Counted from the first letter of the stretch, positions 1-7,640 are shown. The stretch: DNA of 64,000 bases from Clostridiales bacterium (GCA_020859945.1 JAJBVG010000073.1:1-64000), one strand, 5' to 3'. Numbers and translations are program-made. The notes: generated by a model from the letters alone, not told the origin.

Positions 1-57
1 TCTATAACTTCTCACGATACTTAATACCCTCAAGAATGACTTTTTTGACAATCTGGC

Positions 58-83
58 AGGGGTGCAGACGATTCTGCACCCCT
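58..83. terminator. Hairpin downstream of ypeB
   Basis: A perfect 10-bp stem (AGGGGTGCAG / CTGCACCCCT) with a 6-nt loop lies just past the ypeB stop codon. A short T-rich run follows on the plus strand (GTTTCGTCTTTT) and none on the minus strand, so it may terminate a plus-strand transcript coming from outside the window as much as ypeB. Positions 1-57 hold nothing I recognise. Confidence 0.55.
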
Positions 84-93
84 GTTTCGTCTT

Positions 94-1461
94 TTAGAGG
101 GTCAGCGTGCCGTTTTCGTCCTCCAGCAAAATCAAAATCTGCTGTTCCTCCCCGGTTTTGGCGTTGATATAGACGATATAGTGCTTGCCGTCCCCGTTCT
201 CACACTTGAACTCCCAGCACAGCACCTCGCTTTCCCCCTCGGTGGGGATGAGGGCCAGCTGCCGGGAGAGGACGGACAACTCGCCGGACACCTGTTCTTG
301 GGCGTCCCCCGCGGAGACCCAGGGCTGGAGGGCGCTGCGCCGGGTGTGGTTCATCAGATACCCCGCCGCCTCGCAGCCCACGATCTCTCCGTTGTCCATG
401 GCTACCTCCACCTTAATCAGGTCAGGATAACAGATGACATCCTCCTGCCGGGCGGCAAAGTTGATGGTCAGCCGGTTGCCCTGGTCAATGAAGTAGCTCT
501 CGGCCATGTCGTCAATGCCGTGGGCGGCGAGGAACTCCTTCGCTTTTTCCACAGCCTCATCGGTGGTCAGCGTCTCCGCGCCAATGGCCCGCTCCTTGCT
601 GAGGGACAACAGATAGCCCCCCTGTTTGGTGACAGAAACAGTGCAGTCTCCGCCGTTTTTGGCATAGGAGAAAGCATAACAGGGCAGCTCCCCGTTGACC
701 TCCCGCCCGTCGGAAAGGGCTTCGCTCTCCAGATTCAACAAGTCGGCGGCCTTCTCCTGGGCCTGCGCCAGGGTAAGCGTGTCCTCGTCCTTCAACATGG
801 CCGCCTCTCTGGACCGCAAATGCTCGGAGAAGGGGCCGTCATAAATCAGCGTGGGCAGCTCCGGGAAGTCGCTCTCTACGCTCTCGTAGCTGCTGCCCGC
901 CAGAACGTCCCCGTCCTCGGTCAGTTGAGAGAGCCGCTCCTCCACCGCCGTCACGTCGTCAAGTTCCAAAGTGCCGTCGTTGAGCTTGGCCTCCAGCTCG
1001 TCCAGCTGGCCGGACAGGGTGGACGCCGCCTGGGAAAGCTGCTTGACGTTCTCCAGCTCCTCGGCGCTGTATCCGCCCCGCCGGGCGGTGGACTTGGACA
1101 GGGCTTGAGCGTAGTCCCCCACCTTTGCGACGAAAGCGGCGGTCTGCTCCAGCTCCACGTTGCCGTAGGGCAGCTCCCCAATGGCCTGCTGTGCGGTCAG
1201 GGACTCTCCGTACAGTTCCGTGCAGAGGGCGGAGATCATGTTGGCGGAGGTGACGTAGACGCTTTTCTCCAGAGCGGCGTCCAGCTTGTCCACGCTGTCG
1301 GTAAGCTGGGAAAAGGCGCGGGCGTAGCTCAGAGCAGTTGCCCGGCGGTAGTGGATATTCTGGGCGGCGAGGTTGATGGCGATGCCGCACAGGACGACAA
1401 AGGCGGCGGCGAGAAAGGTCAGGGCGCGGACCCGTCCCCGGCGGCTCAACGGTTCTTTCAT
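94..1461 (-). CDS. ypeB: Germination protein YpeB
   Basis: This is a spore inner-membrane protein needed for localisation and stability of the cortex-lytic enzyme SleB in the family's studied members. The 455-residue length is typical. One N-terminal transmembrane segment (about residues 12-32) is followed by a helical Ala/Glu/Leu-rich region, then PepSY-like repeats over roughly residues 230-455, including the AVEKAKEFLAAHG and YIVYINAKTGEE segments. The ATG at 1461 has AAGGAG eight bases upstream. In Bacillus ypeB follows sleB, but here the upstream side holds only a repeat and a divergent gene, so sleB is not a direct upstream partner. It implies a sporulating host. Confidence 0.9.
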   Translation of the reverse strand: MKEPLSRRGRVRALTFLAAAFVVLCGIAINLAAQNIHYRRATALSYARAFSQLTDSVDKLDAALEKSVYVTSANMISALCTELYGESLTAQQAIGELPYGNVELEQTAAFVAKVGDYAQALSKSTARRGGYSAEELENVKQLSQAASTLSGQLDELEAKLNDGTLELDDVTAVEERLSQLTEDGDVLAGSSYESVESDFPELPTLIYDGPFSEHLRSREAAMLKDEDTLTLAQAQEKAADLLNLESEALSDGREVNGELPCYAFSYAKNGGDCTVSVTKQGGYLLSLSKERAIGAETLTTDEAVEKAKEFLAAHGIDDMAESYFIDQGNRLTINFAARQEDVICYPDLIKVEVAMDNGEIVGCEAAGYLMNHTRRSALQPWVSAGDAQEQVSGELSVLSRQLALIPTEGESEVLCWEFKCENGDGKHYIVYINAKTGEEQQILILLEDENGTLTL

Positions 1462-1526
1462 GGGTATTTCTCCTTCGGTGGTTCAACTGTGATTTTACGG
1501 GATGATTTCTGTTGCGAACAGCTTCG

Positions 1527-1645
1527 CTGAGCTATTAGCTCTTAGCTCTTAGCTTTTAGCTTGGTGGCGTTGCCTTTTTAGCTCTACGCTTCGGATTTGC
1601 AGCACTTTACAAACAGCTAACAGCTAATGACTAACAGCTCAATTC
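1527..1645. repeat. Family A AGCT-rich repeat, copy 1 (short)
   Basis: The left end is a run of TTAGCTCTTAGCT units, and the right end is an inverted version (AACAGCTAACAGCTAATG...AACAGCTCA). The middle keeps CTACGCTTCGG..TGCA..CTTTACAAACAG, also seen near 2460 and 28490. It is an internally deleted copy of the longer elements at 2392, 28408 and 58229. It separates ypeB from the next gene. Confidence 0.75.
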
Positions 1646-1755
1646 TATTTTCGGCGGAAGGGGGCGTTTTATGCAGGGAAAAGCTGGCTGTCTCTCCTGC
1701 TCCATCTTCGGTTTGGTCTTTTGTCAAAAAAGGTATAAAATGTTTGACGGAATAC

Positions 1756-1784
1756 TTGCAGATTCCTTCGGAAAGGGTTATAAT
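1756..1784 (+). promoter_or_regulatory. Sigma-A-type promoter of the LURP-one-like gene
   Basis: TTGCAG and TATAAT are separated by 17 bp, about 115 bp upstream of the ATG at 1901. Confidence 0.65.
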
Positions 1785-1900
1785 CAGGGTGCAATGCAAG
1801 CCCAGTGGTTTGTGCGGCAAGATTGACCGGGGCCATCGTACCATTCGGCCCCGGTCATGAGAAAAATTTCAAAAAATCTCATCTGGGGGAGGAAAGCGCC

Positions 1901-2374
1901 ATGAAGCTCCTTTTCCGACAGCGGCTCTTTTCCTGGTTCGACAGTTACGACATTTACAATGAGGCGGAGGAGCCGGTTTTCACCGTGGAGGGCCAGCTGA
2001 GCTGGGGCCACTGTCTGCATATTTTGGACCAAAACGGCCTCCACGTGGGCACCGTGCGGGAGCGGGTGATGTCCCTGCTCCCCCGGTTTGAACTCTACGA
2101 GGCGGGGGACTACCTCGGCTCCTTCCGCAAGGAGCTGACCTTTCTGCGGCCCCGGTTCGAGCTGGATTTCAACGGCTGGACCGTCCAGGGCGAGGTGTTC
2201 GAGTGGGATTACCGCATCTGGGACCGGGACGGGCGGCAGGTGGCCACCGTCACCAAGGAGCTGTTCCACCTGACGGATACCTATATCATCGACGTGGCAG
2301 ACCCCAACGACGCCCTCCACACCCTGATGGTGGTGCTGGCCATCGACGCGGAAAAGTGCAGCCGGAGCGACTAA
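1901..2374 (+). CDS. LURP-one-related (LOR/YxjI) family protein
   Basis: A 157-residue soluble protein with the beta-rich pattern of the LURP-one-related family, a Tubby-like fold. It runs as short strands such as YDIYNEAEEPVFTVEG, LHILDQNGLHVGTV and FEWDYRIWDRDGRQVATVTK, each with an aromatic core. The molecular role is unknown; the Tubby-like fold suggests lipid binding, which is inference. I chose the ATG at 1901 because GGGGGAGG lies eight bases upstream; a longer frame from 1805 has no ribosome site. It is a single gene with its own promoter, flanked by repeats on both sides. Confidence 0.8.
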   Translation: MKLLFRQRLFSWFDSYDIYNEAEEPVFTVEGQLSWGHCLHILDQNGLHVGTVRERVMSLLPRFELYEAGDYLGSFRKELTFLRPRFELDFNGWTVQGEVFEWDYRIWDRDGRQVATVTKELFHLTDTYIIDVADPNDALHTLMVVLAIDAEKCSRSD

Positions 2375-2391
2375 CGACAATGTGTAATTTT

Positions 2392-2677
2392 TGCTATTGG
2401 CTATTAGCTATTAGCTTTTAGCTTTGTGGTGCTTAGCATTGTGCGCTACGCTTACTGCTTGCATTTTTTACAAATGGGTGGCTTCGTTCTCGGTTTCCTT
2501 TTTGGCTGTTCGCTTTAGACTGGCAGCACCTGACTACAGGCAGGGAGCAAAGCGGAAGTGCCGCTTGACGGCGGAGAAGCGTAGCTTCGCAGGGAGGGGC
2601 AAGGCCCCGGAAGTACCCCTTGAGGGTAGAAGTGCCGCTTGACGGCAACAGCTAGAAGCTAATAGCTGACAGCTTAA
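2392..2677. repeat. Family A repeat, copy 2 (with nested mini-hairpins)
   Basis: The left end is GCTATTAGCTATTAGC and the right end AGCTAATAGCTGACAGC, inverted relative to each other. The core holds GTGGTGCTTAGCATTG and TTCGCTTTAGACTGGCAGCACC. Three CTTGA-loop mini-hairpins are nested at 2555-2571, 2610-2628 and 2629-2648, along with GAAGCGTAGCTTC and GGGGCAAGGCCCC inverted repeats. Short frames here are not convincing genes. Confidence 0.8.
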
Positions 2678-2799
2678 CAAAATAATTTCCTGTAAATTCG
2701 CAAGATGGGTGTTTCCTTTTTCAATATGGTGTGCTAAAATAGCTACTGCTAAAAATGAGGTCTGGTTATTCCCTTTCCCCCGCTTTGCACGCTCGTATG

Positions 2800-2868
2800 T
2801 GTAGGGGCGGCCCTCGGCCGCCCTGGTTAAGAAGGCGGTTTTCCGGGCGGCCACGGGCCGCCCCTACA
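2800..2868. repeat. Family B palindromic repeat, copy 1
   Basis: It begins TGTAGGGGCGGCC and ends GGCCGCCCCTACA, with a second pair of GGCCGCCC/GGGCGGCC arms inside. The whole 69-bp unit could fold into a long GC-rich hairpin. Together with copy A2 it fills the gap between 2375 and 2953. Confidence 0.85.
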
Positions 2869-2953
2869 GATGTGTCGTAATCCTTCTGGGTTAAGTCGTC
2901 ACGGCTGTTGCAAAGGGATAACCCAAAAACCAAAAAAACAGGAGCTGTCCTTT

Positions 2954-3976
2954 GTGAAACTGATTACCTTTGCTGTGCCGTGTTACAACTCCGCAGCGTA
3001 TATGTCCCACTGCATCGAAACGTTACTGGCCGCCGGAGACGAGGCGGAGATCATCCTCGTGGACGACGGCTCCGTGGACGACACCGGCGCTATCGCCGAC
3101 CAGTTCGCCGCCGACTACCCCGACATCGTCCGGGTCATCCACCAGCCCAACGGGGGCCACGGGGAGGGCGTCAACCAGGGCATCCGCAACGCCGCCGGCC
3201 TTTATTATAAGGTGGTGGACTCCGACGACTGGCTGAACACCGACTCCCTGGGACGGGTCATGGCCCAACTGCGGGAGTTTGCCGCCATGCCTGAGCCGGT
3301 GGATCTGCTGGTGTGCAACTACGTCTACGAGCACGTAGAGGACGGCACGGAAAACATCGTCCGTTACCACCACGTCTTTCCCGTGAATCAGGTCTTTGGC
3401 TGGAAGGACATGGGCCACTGGAGCCCCTCCAAGTATCTGCTGATGCATTCCGCCATCTACCGTACCCAGCTGCTGCGGGACTGCGGTATGGTGCTGCCCA
3501 AGCACACCTTCTACGTGGATAACATCTTTGTCTATCAGCCGCTGCCGATGGTCAAGACCCTCTACTACATGGATGAAGATCTCTACCGCTACTTCATTGG
3601 CCGCAGCGACCAGAGCGTCAACGAGTCCGTCATGATCAAGCGGGTAGACCAGCAGGTGCGCATCACCAAAATCATGATTGACGCCGTGAACCTGACGGAA
3701 GTGAAGGAGGCTGAGCCGGATCTGTACCGATACATGGTGCGGTATCTGTCCATGATGATGCTCATCTCCTCCATCTTCCTCATCCTCTCCGGTACCCCGG
3801 AGAACCTGGAGGAGAAGAACAACCTGTGGGCCTATCTGAAAGCCAAAGACGAGCACCTCTACCACAAGCTCAAGTACCGCAGCCTCTCCGCCGTCTCCAA
3901 CCTGCCCGGCTATCAGGGCCGCAAGCTGTCGGTCAACCTGTACAAGCTGGCCCAGAAGGTGTATAAGTTCAATTAA
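2954..3976 (+). CDS. Glycosyltransferase family 2 protein
   Basis: A GT-A fold enzyme that transfers a sugar from a nucleotide donor, probably to a surface glycan or lipid; the acceptor cannot be told. The N-terminal KLITFAVPCYNSAAYM strand, IILVDDGSVDDT and the metal-binding VVDSDDW motif (about residue 90) are the family 2 hallmarks. It is 340 residues long, with a C-terminal helical half and no clear transmembrane segment. I chose GTG 2954 because AGGAG lies nine bases upstream and the fold begins directly after it. It stands alone between repeats and is followed by a terminator. Confidence 0.85.
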   Translation: MKLITFAVPCYNSAAYMSHCIETLLAAGDEAEIILVDDGSVDDTGAIADQFAADYPDIVRVIHQPNGGHGEGVNQGIRNAAGLYYKVVDSDDWLNTDSLGRVMAQLREFAAMPEPVDLLVCNYVYEHVEDGTENIVRYHHVFPVNQVFGWKDMGHWSPSKYLLMHSAIYRTQLLRDCGMVLPKHTFYVDNIFVYQPLPMVKTLYYMDEDLYRYFIGRSDQSVNESVMIKRVDQQVRITKIMIDAVNLTEVKEAEPDLYRYMVRYLSMMMLISSIFLILSGTPENLEEKNNLWAYLKAKDEHLYHKLKYRSLSAVSNLPGYQGRKLSVNLYKLAQKVYKFN

Positions 3977-4020
3977 ATCAATTAAAAATGTGTGTGGGAC
4001 AGTTGCTCTCACAAAAAGGA

Positions 4021-4047
4021 AAGAGAGCCGGCGCGTCCGGCTCTCTT
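4021..4047 (+). terminator. Hairpin after the glycosyltransferase
   Basis: AAGAGAGCCGG / CCGGCTCTCTT stem with a short loop, the first of two identical 27-bp copies. A strong U-tract is missing immediately after it (CAGGTTGTCAAAAAA). Confidence 0.6.
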
Positions 4048-4291
4048 CAGGTTGTCAAAAAAGCCATTTTCAGCGAATTGAGTGTAACGAAAAGTTATAG
4101 AAGCCCTCCGCAGGAGTTTTGTTGCGTAAGCAACAAAATAAATTGAAATCCGTGCTTTTAGCCGGGCGTGTACCGGCAAAAGCACACAGGGAGGCCCCAA
4201 ACGTGCGAGCGCAGCGAGTGCGATGCAGGGGCCGCATTTTCGACCAAAATCCGTGATTTTGGTCGAGAGCCTGTCGTTTTTCGACAGGCTC
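4048..4291. repeat. Structured 250-bp non-coding spacer
   Basis: A gene-free stretch bounded by the two identical 27-bp hairpins. It holds further inverted repeats: TTGTTGC/GCAACAA near 4120, a GTGCTTTTAGCC..GGCAAAAGCAC pair near 4153-4186, TCGACCAAAATC/GATTTTGGTCGA at about 4238-4265 and GAGCCTGTCG/CGACAGGCTC at about 4266-4291. Minus-strand frames of 123-125 codons cross it but lack a ribosome site and family features. It could be a mobile non-coding element or a structured RNA. Confidence 0.5.
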
Positions 4292-4320
4292 AAGAGAGCC
4301 GGCGCGTCCGGCTCTCTTTT
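4292..4320 (+). terminator. Second copy of the GAGAGCCGG hairpin
   Basis: The stem is identical to that at 4021 and is followed by TTTT, a better terminator than the first copy. It lies upstream of the purB promoter. Confidence 0.6.
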
Positions 4321-4374
4321 GTGTGGATTTGTGACAAAATCGTAAAATGACACGCCTGCCAGCGGGAAAGCGGT

Positions 4375-4402
4375 TTGCAAACCGGTTCGGCGGTGTTATA
4401 AT
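4375..4402 (+). promoter_or_regulatory. purB promoter
   Basis: TTGCAA, 16 bp, TATAAT, ending 34 bp before the purB ATG. Confidence 0.65.
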
Positions 4403-4436
4403 AGTGACATAACAAAGGAAAAAGGATGGTCCTCCT

Positions 4437-5876
4437 ATGAAAAACAACTACGAAAGCCCCCTTTCCTCCCGCTACGCCAGCCGGGAGATGCAGTATATCT
4501 TTTCCCCCGACAAAAAGTTCTCCACCTGGCGCCGCCTGTGGGTGGCCCTGGCCCGGGCCGAGATGGAGCTGGGCCTGCCCGTGACCCAGGAGCAGGTGGA
4601 CGAGCTGGAGGCCCACGCCGGGCCGGAGTGCATCGACTACGAAGCCGCCGCCGCCTATGAGAAGCAGCTCCGCCACGACGTCATGGCTCATATCCACGCC
4701 TACGGCGACCAGTGCCCCAAGGCCATGCCCATCATCCACCTGGGGGCCACCTCCTGCTATGTGGGGGACAACACCGACATCATCCTGATGAAAGAGGCCC
4801 TGACCCTCATCCGGGACGAGCTGGTGCGGGTCATCAACAACCTGGCCAAATTCGCGGACCAGTACAAGGCCCTGCCCACTCTGGGCTACACCCACTTCCA
4901 GGCGGCTCAGCTGACCACCGTGGGCAAGCGGGCCACCCTCTGGCTCAACGAGTTCGTCATGGACCTACATGAGGTGGAGTACCGCATCGGGGACCTGAAG
5001 CTGCTGGGCAGCAAGGGCACCACCGGCACCCAGGCGTCTTTCCTGGAGTTGTTCGAGGGGGACCACGAGAAGGTCAAGGCCGCCGAGGACAAAATCGCCA
5101 AGGAGATGGGCTTCGACGCCTGCGTCCCCGTCTCCGGCCAGACCTACAGCCGAAAGACCGACACCTTTGTGGTCAACACCCTGGCGGGTATCGCCGCCTC
5201 CGCCAGCAAGTTCGCCACCGACCTGCGGCTGCTGGCCCACATGAAGGAGATCGAGGAACCCTTCGAGAAAAACCAGATCGGCTCCTCCGCCATGCCCTAC
5301 AAGCGCAATCCCATGCGCTGCGAGCGGGTCTGCGCCCTGGCCCGGTACATCATGTGCGATGTAATGAACCCCTCCATCACCTCTTCTACCCAGTGGTTCG
5401 AGCGGACGCTGGACGACTCCGCTAACAAGCGGTTGTCCGTGCCGGAGGCGTTTTTGGCCTGCGACGCCATTTTGCGCATCTGCCAGAACATCACCGACGG
5501 CCTGGTGGTGCATGAAAAGGTCATTGAGAAGCATATCCTGGAAGAGCTGCCCTTCATGGCCTCGGAGAACATCATGATGGACGCGGTGAAGCGGGGCGGC
5601 AACCGGCAGGAGCTGCACGAGCGCATCCGAGTCTATTCTCTGGAGGCGGGCCACAACGTCAAAGACCTGGGACTGGAAAACAACCTCATCGACCTCATCG
5701 CGGCGGACCCCCTGTTTGGCATGACCAAAGAGGAGCTGACCGCCCATCTGGAACCCAGCCGCTACATTGGCCGCTGCCCGGAGCAGGTGACGGAGTACCT
5801 GACCGGAGAGGTGGCCCCCATCCTGGAGCAGTACGCCTCCGCCCTGGACGGTTCCACCGTGGAGCTGAGCGTTTGA
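4437..5876 (+). CDS. purB: Adenylosuccinate lyase
   Basis: It splits SAICAR to AICAR and adenylosuccinate to AMP, each time releasing fumarate, in purine synthesis. The fumarase/aspartase superfamily signature is present as SSAMPYKRNPMRCERV (about residues 282-297), and the TSCYVGDNTD, THFQAAQ and GTTGTQASF segments supply conserved active-site regions. At 479 residues it matches the longer PurB type seen in Clostridia. It starts at ATG 4437 behind a purine-rich AAAGGAAAAAGG. It has its own promoter and is separated by 64 bp from the membrane gene downstream; no other pur gene is nearby. Confidence 0.97.
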   Translation: MKNNYESPLSSRYASREMQYIFSPDKKFSTWRRLWVALARAEMELGLPVTQEQVDELEAHAGPECIDYEAAAAYEKQLRHDVMAHIHAYGDQCPKAMPIIHLGATSCYVGDNTDIILMKEALTLIRDELVRVINNLAKFADQYKALPTLGYTHFQAAQLTTVGKRATLWLNEFVMDLHEVEYRIGDLKLLGSKGTTGTQASFLELFEGDHEKVKAAEDKIAKEMGFDACVPVSGQTYSRKTDTFVVNTLAGIAASASKFATDLRLLAHMKEIEEPFEKNQIGSSAMPYKRNPMRCERVCALARYIMCDVMNPSITSSTQWFERTLDDSANKRLSVPEAFLACDAILRICQNITDGLVVHEKVIEKHILEELPFMASENIMMDAVKRGGNRQELHERIRVYSLEAGHNVKDLGLENNLIDLIAADPLFGMTKEELTAHLEPSRYIGRCPEQVTEYLTGEVAPILEQYASALDGSTVELSV

Positions 5877-5940
5877 CCTTCTACTTCTCAACCGGTCAAT
5901 GGAAAGCGAGCGTGTTCCCGCAGAAAGGCGGTAATCCTTC

Positions 5941-7236
5941 GTGAAAAACCATAAATACCGTGACTATTTCATCATTGCGGGAGTGGTTCTGCTGGTGGTA
6001 GGCATCAGTCTGCTGATGTTCTTCGCCATGTTCCACTTCTCCAAGGTTCGGGCGCTGGCAGATGAGTTGGTGGGCATCCTGATGCCCTTCATCATCGGCT
6101 TCGTCATCGCCTACCTGCTGGCCCCCCTCTACAATCTGTTGGTGCGGAACCTGGAGGTATGGCTCCGGCAGCGCAAGCTCCCGCCGGAGCGGGCCAGGAA
6201 AACCGCCACTATCGTTTCCATGCTGCTGTCCATCGTGGCGGCGCTGTGCCTGCTCAGCGGCCTGGTGGCGCTGGTGGTCCCCAGCTTCATCAACAGCTGC
6301 ATAGGGATCGTCAACTCCATGCAGACCTATATCGACCAGATCAGCCAGTGGCTGTCGGACTTTTTTGCCGACAACCCCTCCATGGCCGCCATGCTCCAGG
6401 GCTATCTGGACACCGGTTCCGACCAGCTGGTGGACTGGCTGACGGATACCCTGCTGCCCAGTCTGCAAACCGTCTCCGGCAGCGTGGGGAGCGGCGTGGG
6501 CAGCGTGTTCGGCGCGCTGCTCTCTGGTCTGGTGCTGATTTTCCAGGTGGCCAAAAACGCGATCCTGGGCTTTATCGTGGCTGCCTATCTGCTGCTGGAC
6601 AAAACCAGCATGATCGGCCACTGCAAACAGTTCGTCTACGGCCTCTTCCCTCTGAAAACCGCCAACTACATTGTCCACCAGTGTCGCTATATCCACCAGG
6701 TCTTTGGCGGATTCATCCGGGGCAAGCTGCTGGATTCCCTGGTCATCGGCATCATCTGTTTCATCGGCACCTCGCTGCTGGACATCCCCTACGCCCTGCT
6801 CATCAGCGTCATCATCGGCGTGACCAACATCATCCCCTTCTTCGGGCCGTTCATCGGGGCCATCCCCTGCGGCTGCCTGGTGCTGCTGAACAGCCCCATC
6901 AAGTGCGTCACCTTTGTCATCTTCATCCTGGCCCTCCAGCAGTTCGACGGCAACATCCTCGGCCCCAAGATTTTGGGCGACACCACGGGCCTGTCCTCCT
7001 TCTGGGTGCTGTTCTCCATCCTGCTGTTTGGCGGGCTGTTCGGCTTCGTGGGCATGATCGCAGGCGTGCCCATCTTCGCGGTGATTTGCTCCCTGGCGGA
7101 TTCCCTGCGGACGGGGCAGCTGAAAAAGCGCCATCTCTCCACCGATGAGGAAGACTACCTGAACCTGAAACAAGTGGATGAGCAGCCTGACGGGTCAAGG
7201 GTCTATACCAAGATGAATGACCCCACGAGGAAGTAA
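5941..7236 (+). CDS. AI-2E family transporter (YtvI/TqsA-like)
   Basis: An integral membrane protein of the AI-2 exporter family (PF01594). Members act as autoinducer or ion exporters, but the substrate of this one cannot be inferred. About seven or eight hydrophobic segments are visible: two at the N-terminus (residues 8-60), one near residues 80-110, and a C-terminal cluster with the conserved GVTNIIPFFGPFIGAIP motif near residues 285-302. The length of 431 is slightly above typical because of a charged cytoplasmic tail. It starts at GTG 5941 behind AAAGGCGG. It may be read through from purB. Confidence 0.88.
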   Translation: MKNHKYRDYFIIAGVVLLVVGISLLMFFAMFHFSKVRALADELVGILMPFIIGFVIAYLLAPLYNLLVRNLEVWLRQRKLPPERARKTATIVSMLLSIVAALCLLSGLVALVVPSFINSCIGIVNSMQTYIDQISQWLSDFFADNPSMAAMLQGYLDTGSDQLVDWLTDTLLPSLQTVSGSVGSGVGSVFGALLSGLVLIFQVAKNAILGFIVAAYLLLDKTSMIGHCKQFVYGLFPLKTANYIVHQCRYIHQVFGGFIRGKLLDSLVIGIICFIGTSLLDIPYALLISVIIGVTNIIPFFGPFIGAIPCGCLVLLNSPIKCVTFVIFILALQQFDGNILGPKILGDTTGLSSFWVLFSILLFGGLFGFVGMIAGVPIFAVICSLADSLRTGQLKKRHLSTDEEDYLNLKQVDEQPDGSRVYTKMNDPTRK

Positions 7237-7272
7237 CGCTTTTCCCGCAAAACCGAATTTTTCTCATAAGAA

Positions 7273-7309
7273 AAGCACCCCCGGAGGATGTTCCGAGGGT
7301 GCTTCTTTT
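7273..7309. terminator. Bidirectional terminator
   Basis: AAGCACCC / GGGTGCTT stem with T-runs on both sides (CTTCTTTT on plus, GCTTTTCTT on minus). It closes the AI-2E gene on the plus strand and the solitary antisense-like RNA on the minus strand. Confidence 0.8.
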
Positions 7310-7372
7310 GGTTGGCGGTTACTTCATGACCAAACCAGGGGGCTAAACCGTTGTCAGACAACGCCCTTGCCA
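7273..7372 (-). ncRNA. Solitary paralogue of the antisense antitoxin RNA
   Basis: A minus-strand promoter, TTGACG-17 bp-TATAAT at 7379-7407, would start an RNA of about 100 nt that ends at the 7273 hairpin. It matches the antisense RNA at 7636-7722 (GTTGTC.GACAACGGT, then GAAGTAACCGCC) but no toxin frame faces it. That it is expressed, and that it acts in trans, is inference. Confidence 0.55.
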
Positions 7373-7378
7373 TGCCCT

Positions 7379-7407
7379 ATTATACGGCTCATATGAGCCG
7401 CCGTCAA
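7379..7407 (-). promoter_or_regulatory. Promoter of the solitary antisense-like RNA
   Basis: Read on the minus strand: TTGACG, 17 bp with an internal CGGCTCATATGAGCCG palindrome, TATAAT. Confidence 0.7.
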
Positions 7408-7422
7408 GTTATTTCTCAAGGC

Positions 7423-7451
7423 TTGTTTTTTGTCGATACCTGTGCTATCCT
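7423..7451 (+). promoter_or_regulatory. Candidate promoter of the small toxin mRNA
   Basis: TTGTTT, 17 bp, TATCCT, about 100 bp upstream of the 26-codon gene. It is weaker than the opposing antisense promoter, as expected for a type I toxin pair. Confidence 0.45.
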
Positions 7452-7559
7452 GTCGGTGGCCCCTTGTGGGCCAGGGCGCTGTCCAATACGGCGGCAGTTT
7501 GCTCCCCTCATCGGGGGCAGCTTCTTTTGCCCCCGTTCGCAAGAAAGGGGGTGCTGCCC

Positions 7560-7640
7560 ATGAGTACGATGGAAGTTTTAACGCTTCTTCTCGTCATCAT
7601 TGGCGTTTGCAACCTGTTCATTCAGGATAAAAAGAAGTAA
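7560..7640 (+). CDS. Putative holin-like small toxin (type I TA)
   Basis: A 26-residue hydrophobic peptide, MSTMEVLTLLLVIIGVCNLF followed by IQDKKK. One transmembrane helix with a Lys-rich tail and the MST..E.LTLL start resembles the holin-like toxin group that includes TxpA/BsrG-type peptides, which damage the membrane when not repressed. AGAAAGGGGG lies upstream of the ATG. The stop codon sits inside the stem of a hairpin that terminates an antisense RNA from the other strand, and the Lys codons form that RNA's U-tract. The toxin role is inferred from size, sequence and the antisense arrangement. Confidence 0.65.
   Translation: MSTMEVLTLLLVIIGVCNLFIQDKKK

Noticed and set aside
181..1530. 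449-codon plus-strand frame opposite ypeB
   Set aside because: It is a GC-bias shadow; the minus frame encodes a full YpeB with ribosome site.
1527..1645. CRISPR-like reading of the tandem TTAGCT units
   Set aside because: The units are 7-8 nt long without spacers and are inverted at the two ends; no cas genes are present. No CRISPR array was seen anywhere in the window.
2392..2868. Short frames and a possible small gene in the 580-bp gap before the glycosyltransferase
   Set aside because: The gap is made of family A and family B repeats with nested hairpins, and the frames are not shared between copies of the repeats.
4009..4447. Minus-strand frames of 123-125 codons between the glycosyltransferase gene and purB
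   Set aside because: They run through terminator hairpins and inverted repeats, overlap each other in two frames and have no ribosome site. I treat the region as non-coding.
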